From Mesobacillus maritimus (GTDB lineage Bacteria > Bacillota > Bacilli > Bacillales > Cytobacillaceae): a stretch of DNA of 64,000 nucleotides. Location: contig NZ_JACWFH010000014.1 in assembly GCF_019749255.1 (NCBI RefSeq), forward strand, positions 1 through 64,000, given 5' to 3'. Made by a program: the position numbers and the translations under genes. Positions 33,619 through 43,836 of this stretch are shown here, piece after piece; within the stretch, counting starts at the first letter, position 1; each line of letters begins with the position of its first letter. The notes under the pieces were generated by a model that made no database searches, was not told where the DNA came from, and saw only the letters and a program-made list of their open reading frames with translations.

Positions 33619-34503
33619 ATGTCTGCTTTATCAGAGGTCCATCTACTCTCGATCCTTGCTCAGGAGATGAATATGAGAAAGGCTGCCGAGCGCCTATTCG
33701 TTTCACAACCTGCTTTATCACAACGCTTGCAAACGATAGAAAAAGAATGGGGAACAAAATTATTTATTCGATCACAAAAAGGGCTTTCCTTAACACCGGC
33801 GGGGGAGTTGGTCGTTCAGTTTGCGAATGAGATGCTTGTGAAGGAAGAAAAGGTTCGGGAAACGATTTCAGCCATGGATTCAGAGGTGTATGGGACGCTT
33901 AAAATCGCTGTAGCCTCCATTGTGGGACAAAATTGGCTTCCGCAAGTTTTAAAAGAATTTGTTCATAAGCACCCACAAGCTAAAATTTCCTTAGTTACAG
34001 GGTGGAGTAGTGAAATTTCAAAATCACTTTATGAGGACCAAGCACATATCGGCATTGTTAGAGGAACACCCGATTGGAAGGGTGTAAAAATGCATTTGTT
34101 TGAGGATGGTTTATATCTTGTAGATACAGTCATTTCCCGACCAGAACAAGTGCTAGAAACCGATCGACCTTTTATCCAATTTAAAAGTGATTCTAATTAC
34201 TATCAAGAAATACAGGATTGGTGGATGCGTAATTTCCAAACATCCCCTAAACGAACCATTATTGTGGACCAAATTGAAACCTGTAAGCAGATGACGATTA
34301 ATGGAATAGGGTACGCAATACTACCGGAAATCACTTTAAATGGCATAGGTGAAAAAATTTCTAAAATACCACTACTTGATGAGTCAGGGATCCCCCTTAA
34401 AAGGGATACGTGGTTGATAGGATATGAATCGGCATTCCAGCTAAAACAAGTTAAGGCTTTTATCGATGTGGTGAAGGAAAATATTGAAAATTTTAAATTA
34501 TAA
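33619..34503 (+). CDS. ccpC: LysR-type regulator CcpC
   Basis: A 294-residue transcription regulator. The N-terminal winged helix ([25 protein letters not shown]) and the effector domain, with [26 protein letters not shown] and [22 protein letters not shown], match CcpC closely as I recall it. CcpC represses citrate synthase and aconitase genes and responds to citrate. A longer frame begins at 33577; AAAGGAAGGG before the ATG at 33619 gives the CcpC-length protein. It lies upstream of dapH. Confidence 0.9.
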   Translation: MSALSEVHLLSILAQEMNMRKAAERLFVSQPALSQRLQTIEKEWGTKLFIRSQKGLSLTPAGELVVQFANEMLVKEEKVRETISAMDSEVYGTLKIAVASIVGQNWLPQVLKEFVHKHPQAKISLVTGWSSEISKSLYEDQAHIGIVRGTPDWKGVKMHLFEDGLYLVDTVISRPEQVLETDRPFIQFKSDSNYYQEIQDWWMRNFQTSPKRTIIVDQIETCKQMTINGIGYAILPEITLNGIGEKISKIPLLDESGIPLKRDTWLIGYESAFQLKQVKAFIDVVKENIENFKL

Positions 34504-34580
34504 TGTTCTATTACTTGTCTTGCCTTTCTTTGTTTGGTAAAGTAATTTCAGTGAAAATACATATTGTTGGAGGGGAAATA

Positions 34581-35291
34581 ATGAAGATGATGGATGCGAA
34601 TGAAATTATCTCTTTTATTCAAAATAGTACAAAATCAACACCTGTTAAGGTTTATGTGAAAGGTGACCTTGATGGAGTGGATTTTGGGTCAAGCGCTAAA
34701 ACTTTTATTACAGGGAATACTGGGGTAGTTTTTGGAGAATGGTCTGAAATCAAAGCAGCCATTGAAACAAATCAAGAAAAAATTGAAGATTATGTGGTTG
34801 AGAATGACCGCAGAAATTCTGCTATTCCTTTATTAGATATGAAAAATATTAAGGCGCGTATTGAGCCAGGTGCAATCATCCGCGACCAGGTAGAAATTGG
34901 CGATAACGCTGTTATTATGATGGGCGCTTCCATCAATATTGGAGCTGTTATCGGAGAAGGTACGATGATTGATATGAATGTAGTCCTTGGTGGTCGTGCT
35001 ACCGTAGGGAAGAACTGTCATATTGGTGCAGGAACGGTTTTAGCGGGAGTAATCGAGCCACCGTCCGCGAAGCCAGTCATCGTAGAAGATGATGTTGTGA
35101 TCGGTGCCAATGCGGTAGTTCTTGAAGGAGTAACGGTTGGAAAAGGAGCAGTTGTAGCTGCAGGAGCAATTGTGATTGACGATGTTCCTCCATATACTGT
35201 AGTGGCAGGAACGCCAGCACGTGTAATCAAAGAAATTGATGAGAAGACAAAATCAAAAACTGAGATCAAACAAGAGCTTAGACAATTATAG
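34581..35291 (+). CDS. dapH: 2,3,4,5-tetrahydropyridine-2,6-dicarboxylate N-acetyltransferase
   Basis: A 236-residue cytosolic enzyme that acetylates tetrahydrodipicolinate in the acetylase branch of diaminopimelate and lysine synthesis. The C-terminal half is a left-handed beta helix of hexapeptide repeats ([22 protein letters not shown] and following). The N-terminal domain with DLDGVDFG is specific for DapH. GGAGGGG before the ATG at 34581 gives exactly the family length. The next gene encodes the matching deacetylase. Confidence 0.95.
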   Translation: MKMMDANEIISFIQNSTKSTPVKVYVKGDLDGVDFGSSAKTFITGNTGVVFGEWSEIKAAIETNQEKIEDYVVENDRRNSAIPLLDMKNIKARIEPGAIIRDQVEIGDNAVIMMGASINIGAVIGEGTMIDMNVVLGGRATVGKNCHIGAGTVLAGVIEPPSAKPVIVEDDVVIGANAVVLEGVTVGKGAVVAAGAIVIDDVPPYTVVAGTPARVIKEIDEKTKSKTEIKQELRQL

Positions 35292-35301
35292 TACCTTTAG
35301 T

Positions 35302-35326
35302 AAAGCGTGGATAAACTCCGCGCTTT
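35302..35326 (+). terminator. Weak hairpin between dapH and ykuR
   Basis: A 10-bp stem with one G-T pair (AAAGCGTGGA / TCCGCGCTTT) is followed by a poor T-run. It may be a partial terminator or processing site inside the operon. Confidence 0.4.
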
Positions 35327-35355
35327 CTTGCTATTTTATAAGGGGGATTATATTG

Positions 35356-36477
35356 ATGGATTCATTTATACAAGTCAGAAGGGATCTCCATAAAATCCCA
35401 GAGCTTGGTTATCAAGAATACAAAACACAAAAGTATTTGCTAGCTTATCTAAAAAATCTTCCTCAAGAGAACCTTGAGATTCGAACATGGAAAACAGGGA
35501 TCTTTGTGAAAATCAAAGGACAATCTCCACGTAAAACAATTGGCTACCGAGCAGATATGGACGGATTACCGATAACGGAAGAAACCGGATATGAATTTAC
35601 ATCAGAACATGCTGGGCAAATGCATGCTTGTGGTCATGATTTTCATATGACCATTGCTTTGGGCTTGATTACTCATTTTGCTCAACACCCTGTTATGGAT
35701 GACCTTGTTTTTATGTTTCAGCCTGCCGAAGAGGGACCTGGTGGTGCGGAACCGATGCTACGTACTGATATTATGAAGGAATGGAAACCTGACCTCGTAC
35801 TAGCTTTACACATTGCTCCTGAGTATCCGGTGGGTACCATTGCAACGAAAGAGGGCTTATTGTTTGCGAATACGTCTGAACTATATATTGACTTAAAGGG
35901 AAAAGGTGGCCATGCGGCTTATCCTCATCTAACAAATGATATGATTGTAGCTGCTTGCAGTCTCGTTACCCAGTTACAGACGATTGTTGCACGGAATGTT
36001 GACCCATTAGACAGTGCTGTTGTAACCGTAGGGAAGATTACTGGAGGAACTGTGCAGAATATTATCGCTGAGAATGCGAGGATAGAGGGCACCATCCGTA
36101 CACTATCCCCAGAGTCTATGATAAAAGTGAAGAGGCGCCTTGAAGCAATCGTAAATGGAATTGAAGTTGGCTATGAATGTAAAGCCAGCATTGATTATGG
36201 GGCGATGTATCATCAGGTATACAACGAATCCACTCTAACAAAAGAATTTATGGAATTTGTTAGTAGGATGAATGAGGTCGAATTGGTTGAATGTAAAGAG
36301 GCTATGACGGGGGAAGACTTTGGGTATATGTTAAAAGAAATCCCAGGGTTGATGTTTTGGCTAGGAGTGAGTTCTGAATATGGTCTACATCACTCGAAGC
36401 TGAAACCCAATGAGCGTGCCATTGAAACAGCTATTGCTCTACTGATAAGATATATTGAATATAAGGGAAAGGAATAA
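35356..36477 (+). CDS. ykuR: N-acetyldiaminopimelate deacetylase
   Basis: A 373-residue M20-family amidohydrolase that removes the acetyl group from N-acetyl-LL-diaminopimelate to give LL-DAP for peptidoglycan and lysine. The metal-binding HACGHDFHM motif and [14 protein letters not shown] are intact, with the late GEDFGYM and HHSKL ligands. AGGGGGA about nine bases before the ATG at 35356 sets the start and the family length; a longer frame extends into dapH. It is in an operon with dapH. Confidence 0.92.
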   Translation: MDSFIQVRRDLHKIPELGYQEYKTQKYLLAYLKNLPQENLEIRTWKTGIFVKIKGQSPRKTIGYRADMDGLPITEETGYEFTSEHAGQMHACGHDFHMTIALGLITHFAQHPVMDDLVFMFQPAEEGPGGAEPMLRTDIMKEWKPDLVLALHIAPEYPVGTIATKEGLLFANTSELYIDLKGKGGHAAYPHLTNDMIVAACSLVTQLQTIVARNVDPLDSAVVTVGKITGGTVQNIIAENARIEGTIRTLSPESMIKVKRRLEAIVNGIEVGYECKASIDYGAMYHQVYNESTLTKEFMEFVSRMNEVELVECKEAMTGEDFGYMLKEIPGLMFWLGVSSEYGLHHSKLKPNERAIETAIALLIRYIEYKGKE

Positions 36478-36510
36478 CTTTCTTAGACCCTTTATGATGA
36501 GGTGTACATA

Positions 36511-36969
36511 ATGAAATTACGTGAGCCCATGCCAGACCTATCAGATGCAACAGTTTGGCTTAACGGTGAAGTAACGAGAGAGGACCTTGTTGGGGAAATT
36601 CCGACCTTGATTCATTTCTGGTCCATCAGCTGTCATTTGTGTAAAAAGGCGATGCCACAGGTAAATGAATTACGTGATAAGTATAAAGGGAAATTAAATG
36701 TCATTGCCATTCATATGCCAAGGTCCGAAGAGGACCGTAACCTCGAGGAAATAAAACAGAAAGCAGTCGAGCATGATATGACTCAACCAATCTATGTTGA
36801 TGGTGATAACCATACGGTTACAAATCGGTTTGAAAATCAATATGTACCTTCTTATTATTTATTTGATCGAGAAGGCAAGCTTCGTCATTTCCAGATAGGT
36901 GGAAGTGGCATGAACATGCTTGAGAAGCGGGTCATTCGGATGTTCAATGAAGAGGGGAAATCAGAATAA
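36511..36969 (+). CDS. ykuV: Thiol-disulfide oxidoreductase YkuV
   Basis: A 152-residue cytosolic thioredoxin-fold protein of the TlpA/AhpC-TSA type. The active site is WSISCHLCKKAMP (CHLC). The cis-Pro motif appears as YVPSYYLFD. There is no signal peptide or membrane segment, which fits B. subtilis YkuV. GATGAGGTG precedes the ATG. A terminator follows. Confidence 0.9.
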   Translation: MKLREPMPDLSDATVWLNGEVTREDLVGEIPTLIHFWSISCHLCKKAMPQVNELRDKYKGKLNVIAIHMPRSEEDRNLEEIKQKAVEHDMTQPIYVDGDNHTVTNRFENQYVPSYYLFDREGKLRHFQIGGSGMNMLEKRVIRMFNEEGKSE

Positions 36970-36992
36970 CAGAAAGTAAGCTGTCAATATGA

Positions 36993-37028
36993 AAACACGG
37001 CCTTTCCGATAGGAGGTCGTGTTTTTTT
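36993..37028 (+). terminator. Terminator after ykuV
   Basis: AAACACG pairs with CGTGTTT around an imperfect inner stem and is followed by a T-run. Confidence 0.75.
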
Positions 37029-37162
37029 GTTGTTCTTTATTGATTGAGTGACAAGAAAGATAGTGCTGTTTTTCCTTCCCTTCGTCTTAGAGAAAGGGAA
37101 CTTCAGTAACCTTTTTCACCATTTCCCGTCCAATTAATTAAATAGAAAAGGGGTGTCTGTTT

Positions 37163-38113
37163 ATGAAGGTAAAAGGGATGTTTACTTTGTTGTTTACTCT
37201 CGCCTGCTTTGTGTTAATAAGTTGCAGTGGGCAAGGGGAGTCAAAGGATAGTTCAGCAGGTGATGTTACCTCTGAGATGGCTTTAGATCAGAATTCTGAA
37301 AATACCGAAGCTTCATTCGGGTTTACAGAGAACAAATCATCAATGGAAAATGTAGAAAAACAAGATCAAAATAGCGATAATCAGGCAATTAATTCTTCAA
37401 CATCGCTACCCTCTGAACGAATGGTTATCTACAATGCAGACATTCAGTTAACTGTTAAAAACTACGAAAAAGCACGGACAGAACTAGAGCGTAAAGCAGC
37501 TGAAATAGGAGGATACCTTGTTGAGGATACTACAAATAGATACGGTGAGGAACAACTGAGTGGAATGATGGTTTTTAGAATTCCACAACAACATTTCTCC
37601 TCCTTTTTACAGAGTGCGGAGGAAGCTGCTGCAGAAGTGACTAATAGACATGTAAGTGGGCAGGATGTTACCGAGGAATTTGTTGACTTAGAATCAAGGC
37701 TACGATCAAAAAAGGCTGTTGAAGCTAGACTTCAGAGCTTCTTAGAAGAAGCAGAAAAAACAGAGGATTTATTAAAAATTTCATCAGACTTATCCAAAGT
37801 TCAAGAAGAGATTGAGCAACTAACTGGCAGAATGAACTATTTACAAAATCAAACTGCTTATTCAACGGTTACCATTACACTAGAAGAAAATAGCATCCTT
37901 GTCCCTGGAATAGATAATAAAGAGTTAAATACCTGGCAGAAGGTTAAAAAACAGCTCGTAGTTAATATTAATTGGCTCTTATCATTTCTCTCAGGCTCAA
38001 TCGTGCTAATAGCTGGGAACTTACCAATTATTATCCTTTTGGCTTTGGTGATAGGGATACCACTCGTTATCCTGAGAAAACGAAGAAACGTCCGTAATGA
38101 AGAAAAAAAGTAA
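37163..38113 (+). CDS. DUF4349-type lipoprotein with C-terminal membrane anchor
   Basis: A 316-residue envelope protein. A lipoprotein signal (LACFVLISCSG, Cys at about 21) is followed by a Ser/Asn/Asp-rich linker. The DUF4349-like domain has RMVIYNADIQLTVKNYEKARTEL, DVTEEFVDLESRLRSKKAVEARL and YSTVTITLEE. One or two hydrophobic helices follow near 275-305, with a basic tail. A coiled-coil segment (residues 190-225) is likely. The family's function is unknown. It lies upstream of ktrC on the same strand. Confidence 0.82.
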   Translation: MKVKGMFTLLFTLACFVLISCSGQGESKDSSAGDVTSEMALDQNSENTEASFGFTENKSSMENVEKQDQNSDNQAINSSTSLPSERMVIYNADIQLTVKNYEKARTELERKAAEIGGYLVEDTTNRYGEEQLSGMMVFRIPQQHFSSFLQSAEEAAAEVTNRHVSGQDVTEEFVDLESRLRSKKAVEARLQSFLEEAEKTEDLLKISSDLSKVQEEIEQLTGRMNYLQNQTAYSTVTITLEENSILVPGIDNKELNTWQKVKKQLVVNINWLLSFLSGSIVLIAGNLPIIILLALVIGIPLVILRKRRNVRNEEKK

Positions 38114-38206
38114 TGGAGTAGGGGAATCGTTCCAAAGAAACTAAGTTCAAACCAAAGGATTATGCTAAAATAGGAAATGAAACTGGCGCGTTTTAGGGGG
38201 AGCATT

Positions 38207-38863
38207 ATGAAAAAAGAATTTGCTGTTATTGGTCTTGGTCGGTTTGGAGGAAGTATTTGTCAGGAACTTGCAGAGTTAGGGATGCCTGTGCTCGCCATTG
38301 ACCATAAGGAAGACCGCGTAAATAAATTTGCTGCCATCGCTTCTCATGCTGTATGTGCAGATACAACCGAAGAAAAGGTGTTAAAAGAATTAGGAATCAG
38401 AAATTTTGACCATGTCATTGTGGCGATAGGTGATGATATCCAAGCAAGTATATTAACGACTCTTATCTTAAAAGAGCTTGGTGTGAACAAAATTACTGTG
38501 AAAGCTCAAAATGATTATCATGAAAAAGTTTTGATGAAAATAGGAGCAGACGTAATTGTTCACCCAGAACGAGATATGGGCAGAAGGATTGCGCATAATA
38601 TGGTCTCCAATAATGTCTTAGACTATCTGGAGTTATCTGATGAACATAGTATCGCTGAGGTTGTTGCGAGCAATAAGCTTGGTGGTCATTCAATTATAGA
38701 TTTGAATATAAGAGCAAAATACGGTATTAATATCGTTGCAATTAAAAGAGGGAACGACATCTTGGTATCTCCACAAGCCAATGAAATCATTCAAAATGGA
38801 GATATCCTCATTATTATTGGAGCAGATGCGGATATTAATCGTTTTGAGAAAAAGGCATTATAA
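38207..38863 (+). CDS. ktrC: Potassium uptake regulatory subunit KtrC
   Basis: A 218-residue cytosolic RCK protein that gates the KtrD (or KtrB) channel. The N-terminal Rossmann domain with GLGRFGGSICQELAELG binds ATP/ADP. The RCK_C domain (about 135-215), with LGGHSIIDLNIRAKYGINIVAIKRG, is the c-di-AMP site in B. subtilis KtrC. A longer frame starts at 38177; TAGGGGGAG before the ATG at 38207 decides the start. It is convergent with rnjA. Confidence 0.93.
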   Translation: MKKEFAVIGLGRFGGSICQELAELGMPVLAIDHKEDRVNKFAAIASHAVCADTTEEKVLKELGIRNFDHVIVAIGDDIQASILTTLILKELGVNKITVKAQNDYHEKVLMKIGADVIVHPERDMGRRIAHNMVSNNVLDYLELSDEHSIAEVVASNKLGGHSIIDLNIRAKYGINIVAIKRGNDILVSPQANEIIQNGDILIIIGADADINRFEKKAL

Positions 38864-38914
38864 AAATGCTGACTATGCTACTAAACCTTAAACATCCTTG
38901 TTTTAATGAACACT

Positions 38915-38948
38915 AAAAGACCAGCTGAACTTTCAGCTGGTCTTTTTT
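38915..38948. terminator. Bidirectional terminator between ktrC and rnjA
   Basis: A perfect 15-bp inverted repeat (core GACCAGCTGAA / TTCAGCTGGTC) is flanked by A- and T-runs. Confidence 0.9.
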
Positions 38949-38965
38949 ATCACATCGATCTGGAA

Positions 38966-40633
38966 TTAGACTTCCATAATGATAGGTAAAATCATTGGAC
39001 GACGTTTTGTTTTTTCATATAAGAATGGAGCAAGAGTATCTGTAATTTCATTTTTGATTTCAGACCACTGGGTTGTCTTGCGTTCCATCACTTTGTTTAA
39101 ATGTTTAGAGATCAGGTTTTGCGCATCATTAATCAGGTCTCCAGATTCCCTCATATAAACGAATCCACGAGAAATTAAATCTGGCCCAGCAGAGATTTTG
39201 AATTCCTTCATATTAATGCTGACAACGACCACTACGAGACCTTCCTCAGAAAGGATTCGGCGATCTCGGAGTACGATATTACCGATATCTCCAATACCGC
39301 TTCCATCAATATAGACTGAACCTGATGGGATTTTCCCTGCAACCTGTGCTTCGCTATCACTTAAAGCAAGAACATCACCGTTATCCATTATGAAGCAATT
39401 TTCCTCTGGGACACCACAATCTACAGCAAGTTTAGCATGTACCTTTTGCATTCTGAATTCACCATGAATCGGCATAAAGAACTTGGGCTTAATGAGTCTA
39501 AGCATCAGCTTTTGTTCTTCTTGTCCTCCATGCCCAGAAGTATGAATGTCACTTAGCTTTCCATGGATAACCTCTGCCCCAGCACGGGAAAGCATGTTGA
39601 TTGTTCTGTTTACACTAAGTGTATTACCTGGGATTGGCGAAGAAGAAAATACAACTGTATCGCCAGGGATAATTTGAATTTGTCGATGTGTACCATTTGC
39701 AATTCTTGACAAGGCAGCCATTGGCTCACCTTGGCTACCAGTACAAAGAATCGTTACTTTGTTAGCTGGAAGTCGGTTAATCTGCTGTGGCTCAATAAAA
39801 GTATCCTTAGGAGCGCGAATATAGCCTAGATCTTGTCCGATAGAAATGGCAGCTTCCATGCTTCGTCCAAAAACAGCAATTTTCCGACCGTTTGAGACGG
39901 CAGCTTCTGTTACCTGTTGCAGACGGTGAATGTTTGAAGCAAAGGTAGCAAAGATAACTCGTCCTTCAACTTTCCGGAAAATATCATGAATGCTATCGCC
40001 GACACGTCTTTCAGACATCGTGAAATTAGGTACTTCTGCGTTCGTACTATCAGAAAGAAGACATAAGACTCCTTCTTTACCAATCTCAGCCATCTTTGTT
40101 AGGTTTGCTGGTTCACCAACGGGGGTGAAATCAAACTTAAAATCTCCAGTATGCACCACTTGTCCTGGAGGAGTTTTTACAACTATTCCATAAGAATCAG
40201 GAATACTATGAGTCGTTCTAAAGAAAGTTACAGACGTCTTTCGGAACTTAATGATGTCATCTTCTTTAATCTCAATAAGTTTTGTTTGACGCAATAACCC
40301 ATGCTCTTCTAACTTATTACGAATCAATCCGAGCGCGAGCTTACCACCATAGATAGGGACATTAATTTGTTTTAATAGGTAAGGAATCCCGCCGATATGG
40401 TCTTCGTGTCCGTGGGTTACAAATAGACCTTTAATTTTATCCTCGTTTTTTACAAGGTAGGCATAATCAGGAATGACATAATCTATGCCAAGTAATTCAT
40501 CTTCTGGGAATTTTATGCCAGCATCAATAAGGATAATTTCGTCCTGGAACTGCACAGCATACGTGTTTTTCCCTATTTCGCCTAATCCTCCCAAGGCGAA
40601 AACAGCTGTTTGATCATTTTTAACAAATTTCAT
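38966..40633 (-). CDS. rnjA: Ribonuclease J1
   Basis: A 555-residue endonuclease and 5'-3' exonuclease central to mRNA turnover and rRNA maturation. The MBL core shows [11 protein letters not shown] (HxHxDH). The beta-CASP domain shows [24 protein letters not shown] and [13 protein letters not shown]. The C-terminal domain ends [14 protein letters not shown]. It lies three bases after rpoY on the same strand, the conserved rpoY-rnjA operon. Confidence 0.97.
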   Translation of the reverse strand: MKFVKNDQTAVFALGGLGEIGKNTYAVQFQDEIILIDAGIKFPEDELLGIDYVIPDYAYLVKNEDKIKGLFVTHGHEDHIGGIPYLLKQINVPIYGGKLALGLIRNKLEEHGLLRQTKLIEIKEDDIIKFRKTSVTFFRTTHSIPDSYGIVVKTPPGQVVHTGDFKFDFTPVGEPANLTKMAEIGKEGVLCLLSDSTNAEVPNFTMSERRVGDSIHDIFRKVEGRVIFATFASNIHRLQQVTEAAVSNGRKIAVFGRSMEAAISIGQDLGYIRAPKDTFIEPQQINRLPANKVTILCTGSQGEPMAALSRIANGTHRQIQIIPGDTVVFSSSPIPGNTLSVNRTINMLSRAGAEVIHGKLSDIHTSGHGGQEEQKLMLRLIKPKFFMPIHGEFRMQKVHAKLAVDCGVPEENCFIMDNGDVLALSDSEAQVAGKIPSGSVYIDGSGIGDIGNIVLRDRRILSEEGLVVVVVSINMKEFKISAGPDLISRGFVYMRESGDLINDAQNLISKHLNKVMERKTTQWSEIKNEITDTLAPFLYEKTKRRPMILPIIMEV

Positions 40634-40636
40634 AAA

Positions 40637-40849
40637 TTACTCAATCTCCAATACTTCAAAATATTCTTTCTGGCGCTCATATTCAAGATACTGCCCTTCT
40701 ACTGATTGAATCCGTTCAATATTAATAGGGCGATCAGAAAGTTTCTTACGTACTTCTCGCTCTGAATTAGCCTCAACATATAATGTTTGAGTGTTCTCTC
40801 TAACAGGTACTTCCGTAATTTTCTCTTGATAATATACTTTATAAATCAT
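40637..40849 (-). CDS. rpoY: RNA polymerase epsilon subunit RpoY (YkzG)
   Basis: A 70-residue accessory subunit of Firmicutes RNA polymerase, recognised by [37 protein letters not shown] and the acidic FEVLEIE end. GAGAGAG precedes the ATG. It is cotranscribed with rnjA. Confidence 0.95.
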   Translation of the reverse strand: MIYKVYYQEKITEVPVRENTQTLYVEANSEREVRKKLSDRPINIERIQSVEGQYLEYERQKEYFEVLEIE

Positions 40850-41021
40850 TAAACTCTCTCTCCTTAATTAACATAACTTTTTTTATTATATTAAAAATTT
40901 GCATTTTTTTCATTGTTTTCATGAATGAATTAAAGGTGTTAGGATATAAATGCCGATTTTTTCCGCTTTTACCAATGTACAATAAGCAAGGAGCCCTTCG
41001 CAAGTTTGAAGGGCCCAAAAT

Positions 41022-41093
41022 TTAAGCGATTGTTTTTTTTCGAAGCATATCTTTCCACTGTCTAAAAAGCTTCCGTCTTAGCTTCTTTAACAT
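41022..41093 (-). CDS. Candidate 23-aa basic peptide
   Basis: A very short ORF on the minus strand encodes MLKKLRRKLFRQWKDMLRKK plus TIA, an amphipathic cationic helix. AAGGAG lies ten bases before the ATG. A GGGCCCTTC...GAAGGGCTCC hairpin follows immediately downstream (about 40990-41016). The self-contained layout (ribosome site, ORF, hairpin) in an otherwise empty gap suggests a real small gene. I do not recognise it; a membrane-associated or RNA-binding peptide is possible. Confidence 0.5.
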   Translation of the reverse strand: MLKKLRRKLFRQWKDMLRKKTIA

Positions 41094-41348
41094 TGTGGAT
41101 CATCTCCTTACCTTTATTTTACTCTATACTTGTCCAAAGGGAAAGCAGACTTGGAAAACTTTATCACAGAATCCTGCTAACCCCTTTTATATATTAGTAT
41201 TATGTGTAAGGTTTCTAGATTTCCTCGTGGATAAATATGGGATTTTTATTCTGCCAAATTGACATAAATATAGGAAACGCTTAGTGTTAAATTGTAGATA
41301 CATCTCTGAATTATGAGGTGAAGATTAAGGGATACAAGGGGTTATTTT

Positions 41349-42119
41349 ATGAGTAAAATTATTTTTTTTGATATTGATGGTACCTTATTAAATCATGATA
41401 AGAAACTACCTGATTCTACAAAGCAAGCGATTAAATCTCTTCAAGAAAAAGGGATGTATGTAGCAATTGCGACGGGACGTGCCCCATTTATGTTCAAAAA
41501 TCTAAGAGAAGAACTAGGTATTAATACATTTGTTAGTTTTAATGGACAGTATGTTGTTTTCGAGGATGAAGTGATCTACCAGAATCCTTTAGCTCCAAAT
41601 CAGCTCGAAAGGCTCCTTACGGTGAGTGAGAAAAATGGTCATCCATTGGTTTTCATGAACAACCAAACCATGAAAGCGTCTGTAAATCATCATGAACATA
41701 TTGAGACTAGTTTGGGAAGCCTAGAATTCCCACACCCAGAAGAAGATAAAGAATTTTTTAAAAAACATCCAGTTTTTCAAACACTATTATTTTGCGATGA
41801 AAATCAGGAAAAAAACTACGTAGGAAATTATCCTGAATTTAAATTTATTAGATGGCATCCTGTTTCAACAGACATATTACCTGCAAACGGTTCTAAAGCG
41901 GTAGGGATACAGAAATTGATTAAGAAACTCGGTTTTAATTTGAAGGATGTATATGCATTTGGGGATGGTTTAAATGACATGGAAATGATTAAAACAGTGG
42001 GCACTGGTGTTGTAATGGGAAATGCACCAGATGTATTAAAGCAACATGCAGACCACATCACTGCTGATGTTGGGGAAGATGGGATTTTTAAGGGCTTAAA
42101 ACATCTAGCTCTTATTTAA
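41349..42119 (+). CDS. ykrA: HAD-family phosphatase YkrA (Cof type)
   Basis: A 256-residue HAD hydrolase. Motif I IFFDIDGTLL (nucleophile Asp) is at the N-terminus, motif II is VAIATGRA, Lys lies in GSKAVGIQKL and motif IV is FGDGLNDMEM. The cap domain is of the Cof/SupH C2 type. The substrate is a sugar phosphate or similar, not readable from sequence. Its position between rpoY and defB matches ykrA. Confidence 0.9.
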   Translation: MSKIIFFDIDGTLLNHDKKLPDSTKQAIKSLQEKGMYVAIATGRAPFMFKNLREELGINTFVSFNGQYVVFEDEVIYQNPLAPNQLERLLTVSEKNGHPLVFMNNQTMKASVNHHEHIETSLGSLEFPHPEEDKEFFKKHPVFQTLLFCDENQEKNYVGNYPEFKFIRWHPVSTDILPANGSKAVGIQKLIKKLGFNLKDVYAFGDGLNDMEMIKTVGTGVVMGNAPDVLKQHADHITADVGEDGIFKGLKHLALI

Positions 42120-42200
42120 CACACTCAGTCCTAGGAGTTTCGTCGTTGGCACTTTTCCAGATTGAAGAGAAAGGCATTTCTAAGCCAAACCAATTATATG

Positions 42201-42243
42201 AAAAGAGCAGCTAAGGGTATCAAAACCTATTAGCTGCTCTTTT
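42201..42243 (+). terminator. Terminator between ykrA and defB
   Basis: A 13-bp perfect stem (AAAAGAGCAGCTA / TAGCTGCTCTTTT) with an inner paired loop. Confidence 0.85.
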
Positions 42244-42289
42244 CGTTAAGATGTGCTATTCGTATTGCCACCAACGTCTTCTTATTAAT

Positions 42290-42844
42290 TCAATTAGACA
42301 GTGGATTCGCATCTTGAATTTCTGCAAATGGATCTTCTTTGTTTATGTGGTCATAGAACATGACGCCGTTTAAATGGTCAATTTCATGTTGGAAGACAAT
42401 GGCAGGAAGCCCCTTTAATCGAAGCTTTATCTTTTCGCCATCCACATTCGTGGCGGTAACCGTAATTCTTGCATATCTTGGGACATAACCAGGGATTTGT
42501 TCGTCGACAGACAAACACCCTTCTCCCCCAGGAAGGTAGGCGCGCTCGATGGAATGGCTAATAATTTTTGGGTTGAATAGTGCATAGCTATATAGATTGC
42601 CTTTGTCATCGTGAACATGAACAGCGATCATTCTTTTCGAGACATTGATTTGTGGTGCAGCTAGACCTATACCAGGTCGTAATCCGAATTTTTCAGCTAG
42701 CTCGGGATTTTGGCTGTTTTTAACAAATTCTAACATTTTATTAAGAATCTCTTTATCTTCATCCGAAGCGGGTAGGATAACCTCATCAGCTGGCTTGCGC
42801 AGTGAAGGGTGTCCGTCACGAACGATGTCATCCATTGTTAACAT
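42290..42844 (-). CDS. defB: Peptide deformylase
   Basis: A 184-residue metalloenzyme that removes the formyl group from nascent proteins. All three motifs are present: [15 protein letters not shown] (Cys ligand) and QHEIDHLNG (His ligands and catalytic Glu). The insertions are those of the larger Gram-positive type II enzyme. GAGGTG nine bases before the ATG at 42844 gives exactly the length of B. subtilis DefB as I recall it; a longer frame begins at 42889. Confidence 0.95.
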   Translation of the reverse strand: MLTMDDIVRDGHPSLRKPADEVILPASDEDKEILNKMLEFVKNSQNPELAEKFGLRPGIGLAAPQINVSKRMIAVHVHDDKGNLYSYALFNPKIISHSIERAYLPGGEGCLSVDEQIPGYVPRYARITVTATNVDGEKIKLRLKGLPAIVFQHEIDHLNGVMFYDHINKEDPFAEIQDANPLSN

Positions 42845-43121
42845 CTTCAGGGTCACCTCTAATTTCATTTTTTTTATTATTCTATTCAATAGTCTATCAA
42901 AAGTATATCGAAAAGTTAATTAGGTAATTAAACATACCTATAATTCACTTCTTCATAAGGTTTTTTACGATTACTTATGAAGGAAGGTGGATGAAGATCT
43001 AGCTGTTAGCCTAATCTATAAATGTAAGTCTGTGGACTATTGTATTAAAAGGTCTAGGAAATATTGTAAATGATATAAGGAATCGCTATAGTGAAATAGA
43101 ATGATGAGAGGAGGTTTTATT

Positions 43122-43790
43122 TTGTTGAATTCACGAAATTTCCCCCTAGTTTTCTTGATTTTTTTTGGGGGGTTGTTCCTTTCTGGTTGTATGAATAAAC
43201 AATCACCTGCTGAAGAAATGTTCAATAAATTAGAAGAAGTGGTACAGATTGAAAAAACCTTTGAAGCCCAACAAACCCCCTTAATTGAATTAGAGAAGAA
43301 GGAAAAAGAAATTTATCAATCCATCATTGAATTAAATATGCAGGAATATGATGAAGTGGTTCGATTAGCAGATGAAGCGATTACGATTACTGAGAAAAGA
43401 AAAGAACATATCAATAAAGAACGGGAGAGTATGAATGAATCAAAGGCAGCGTTTGAGACGATACCAGATATCGTTGATGAAATAGATGAAGTAGAATTAA
43501 AAGAGAAGGCGACAAATCTGTACAATCTAATGCAAGATCGGTATAAGATTCACGAAGAATTATATAATGCCTATTCTGATGGCCTTGAAAATGATATCCA
43601 ATTATATAATTTATTCAAGGACAAAGAACTGGAACTCGATCAGTTAGGAGAACAAATTAATAAAGTGAATGCTGCTTATGAAAAAGTGATTGATTTGAAC
43701 AACAAATTCAATGAAGTAACCGAAGAATATAATCAAAAAAAATTAGAGTTCTATGAAGCAGCAGGAATAGAGATTAACAATAAAGAGTAA
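43122..43790 (+). CDS. ykyA: YkyA family lipoprotein
   Basis: A protein of about 222 residues with signal peptide and lipobox LFLSGC (Cys about 23), followed by an almost entirely helical, Glu/Lys-rich domain with probable coiled coils (residues 35-215). YkyA of B. subtilis is an uncharacterised lipoprotein upstream of pdhA, sometimes annotated as a cell-wall binding protein. AGGAGG seven bases before the TTG at 43122 is the best start; an ATG at 43101 lies upstream of that site. Confidence 0.87.
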   Translation: MLNSRNFPLVFLIFFGGLFLSGCMNKQSPAEEMFNKLEEVVQIEKTFEAQQTPLIELEKKEKEIYQSIIELNMQEYDEVVRLADEAITITEKRKEHINKERESMNESKAAFETIPDIVDEIDEVELKEKATNLYNLMQDRYKIHEELYNAYSDGLENDIQLYNLFKDKELELDQLGEQINKVNAAYEKVIDLNNKFNEVTEEYNQKKLEFYEAAGIEINNKE

Positions 43791-43804
43791 TAGATTGAGG
43801 AGAG

Positions 43805-43836
43805 AACCGATCCAGGTAGAGGTCGGTTTTTTATTT
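43805..43836 (+). terminator. Terminator after ykyA
   Basis: AACCGATCC pairs with GGTCGGTT (one bulged base) and is followed by TTTTATTTT. Confidence 0.8.
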
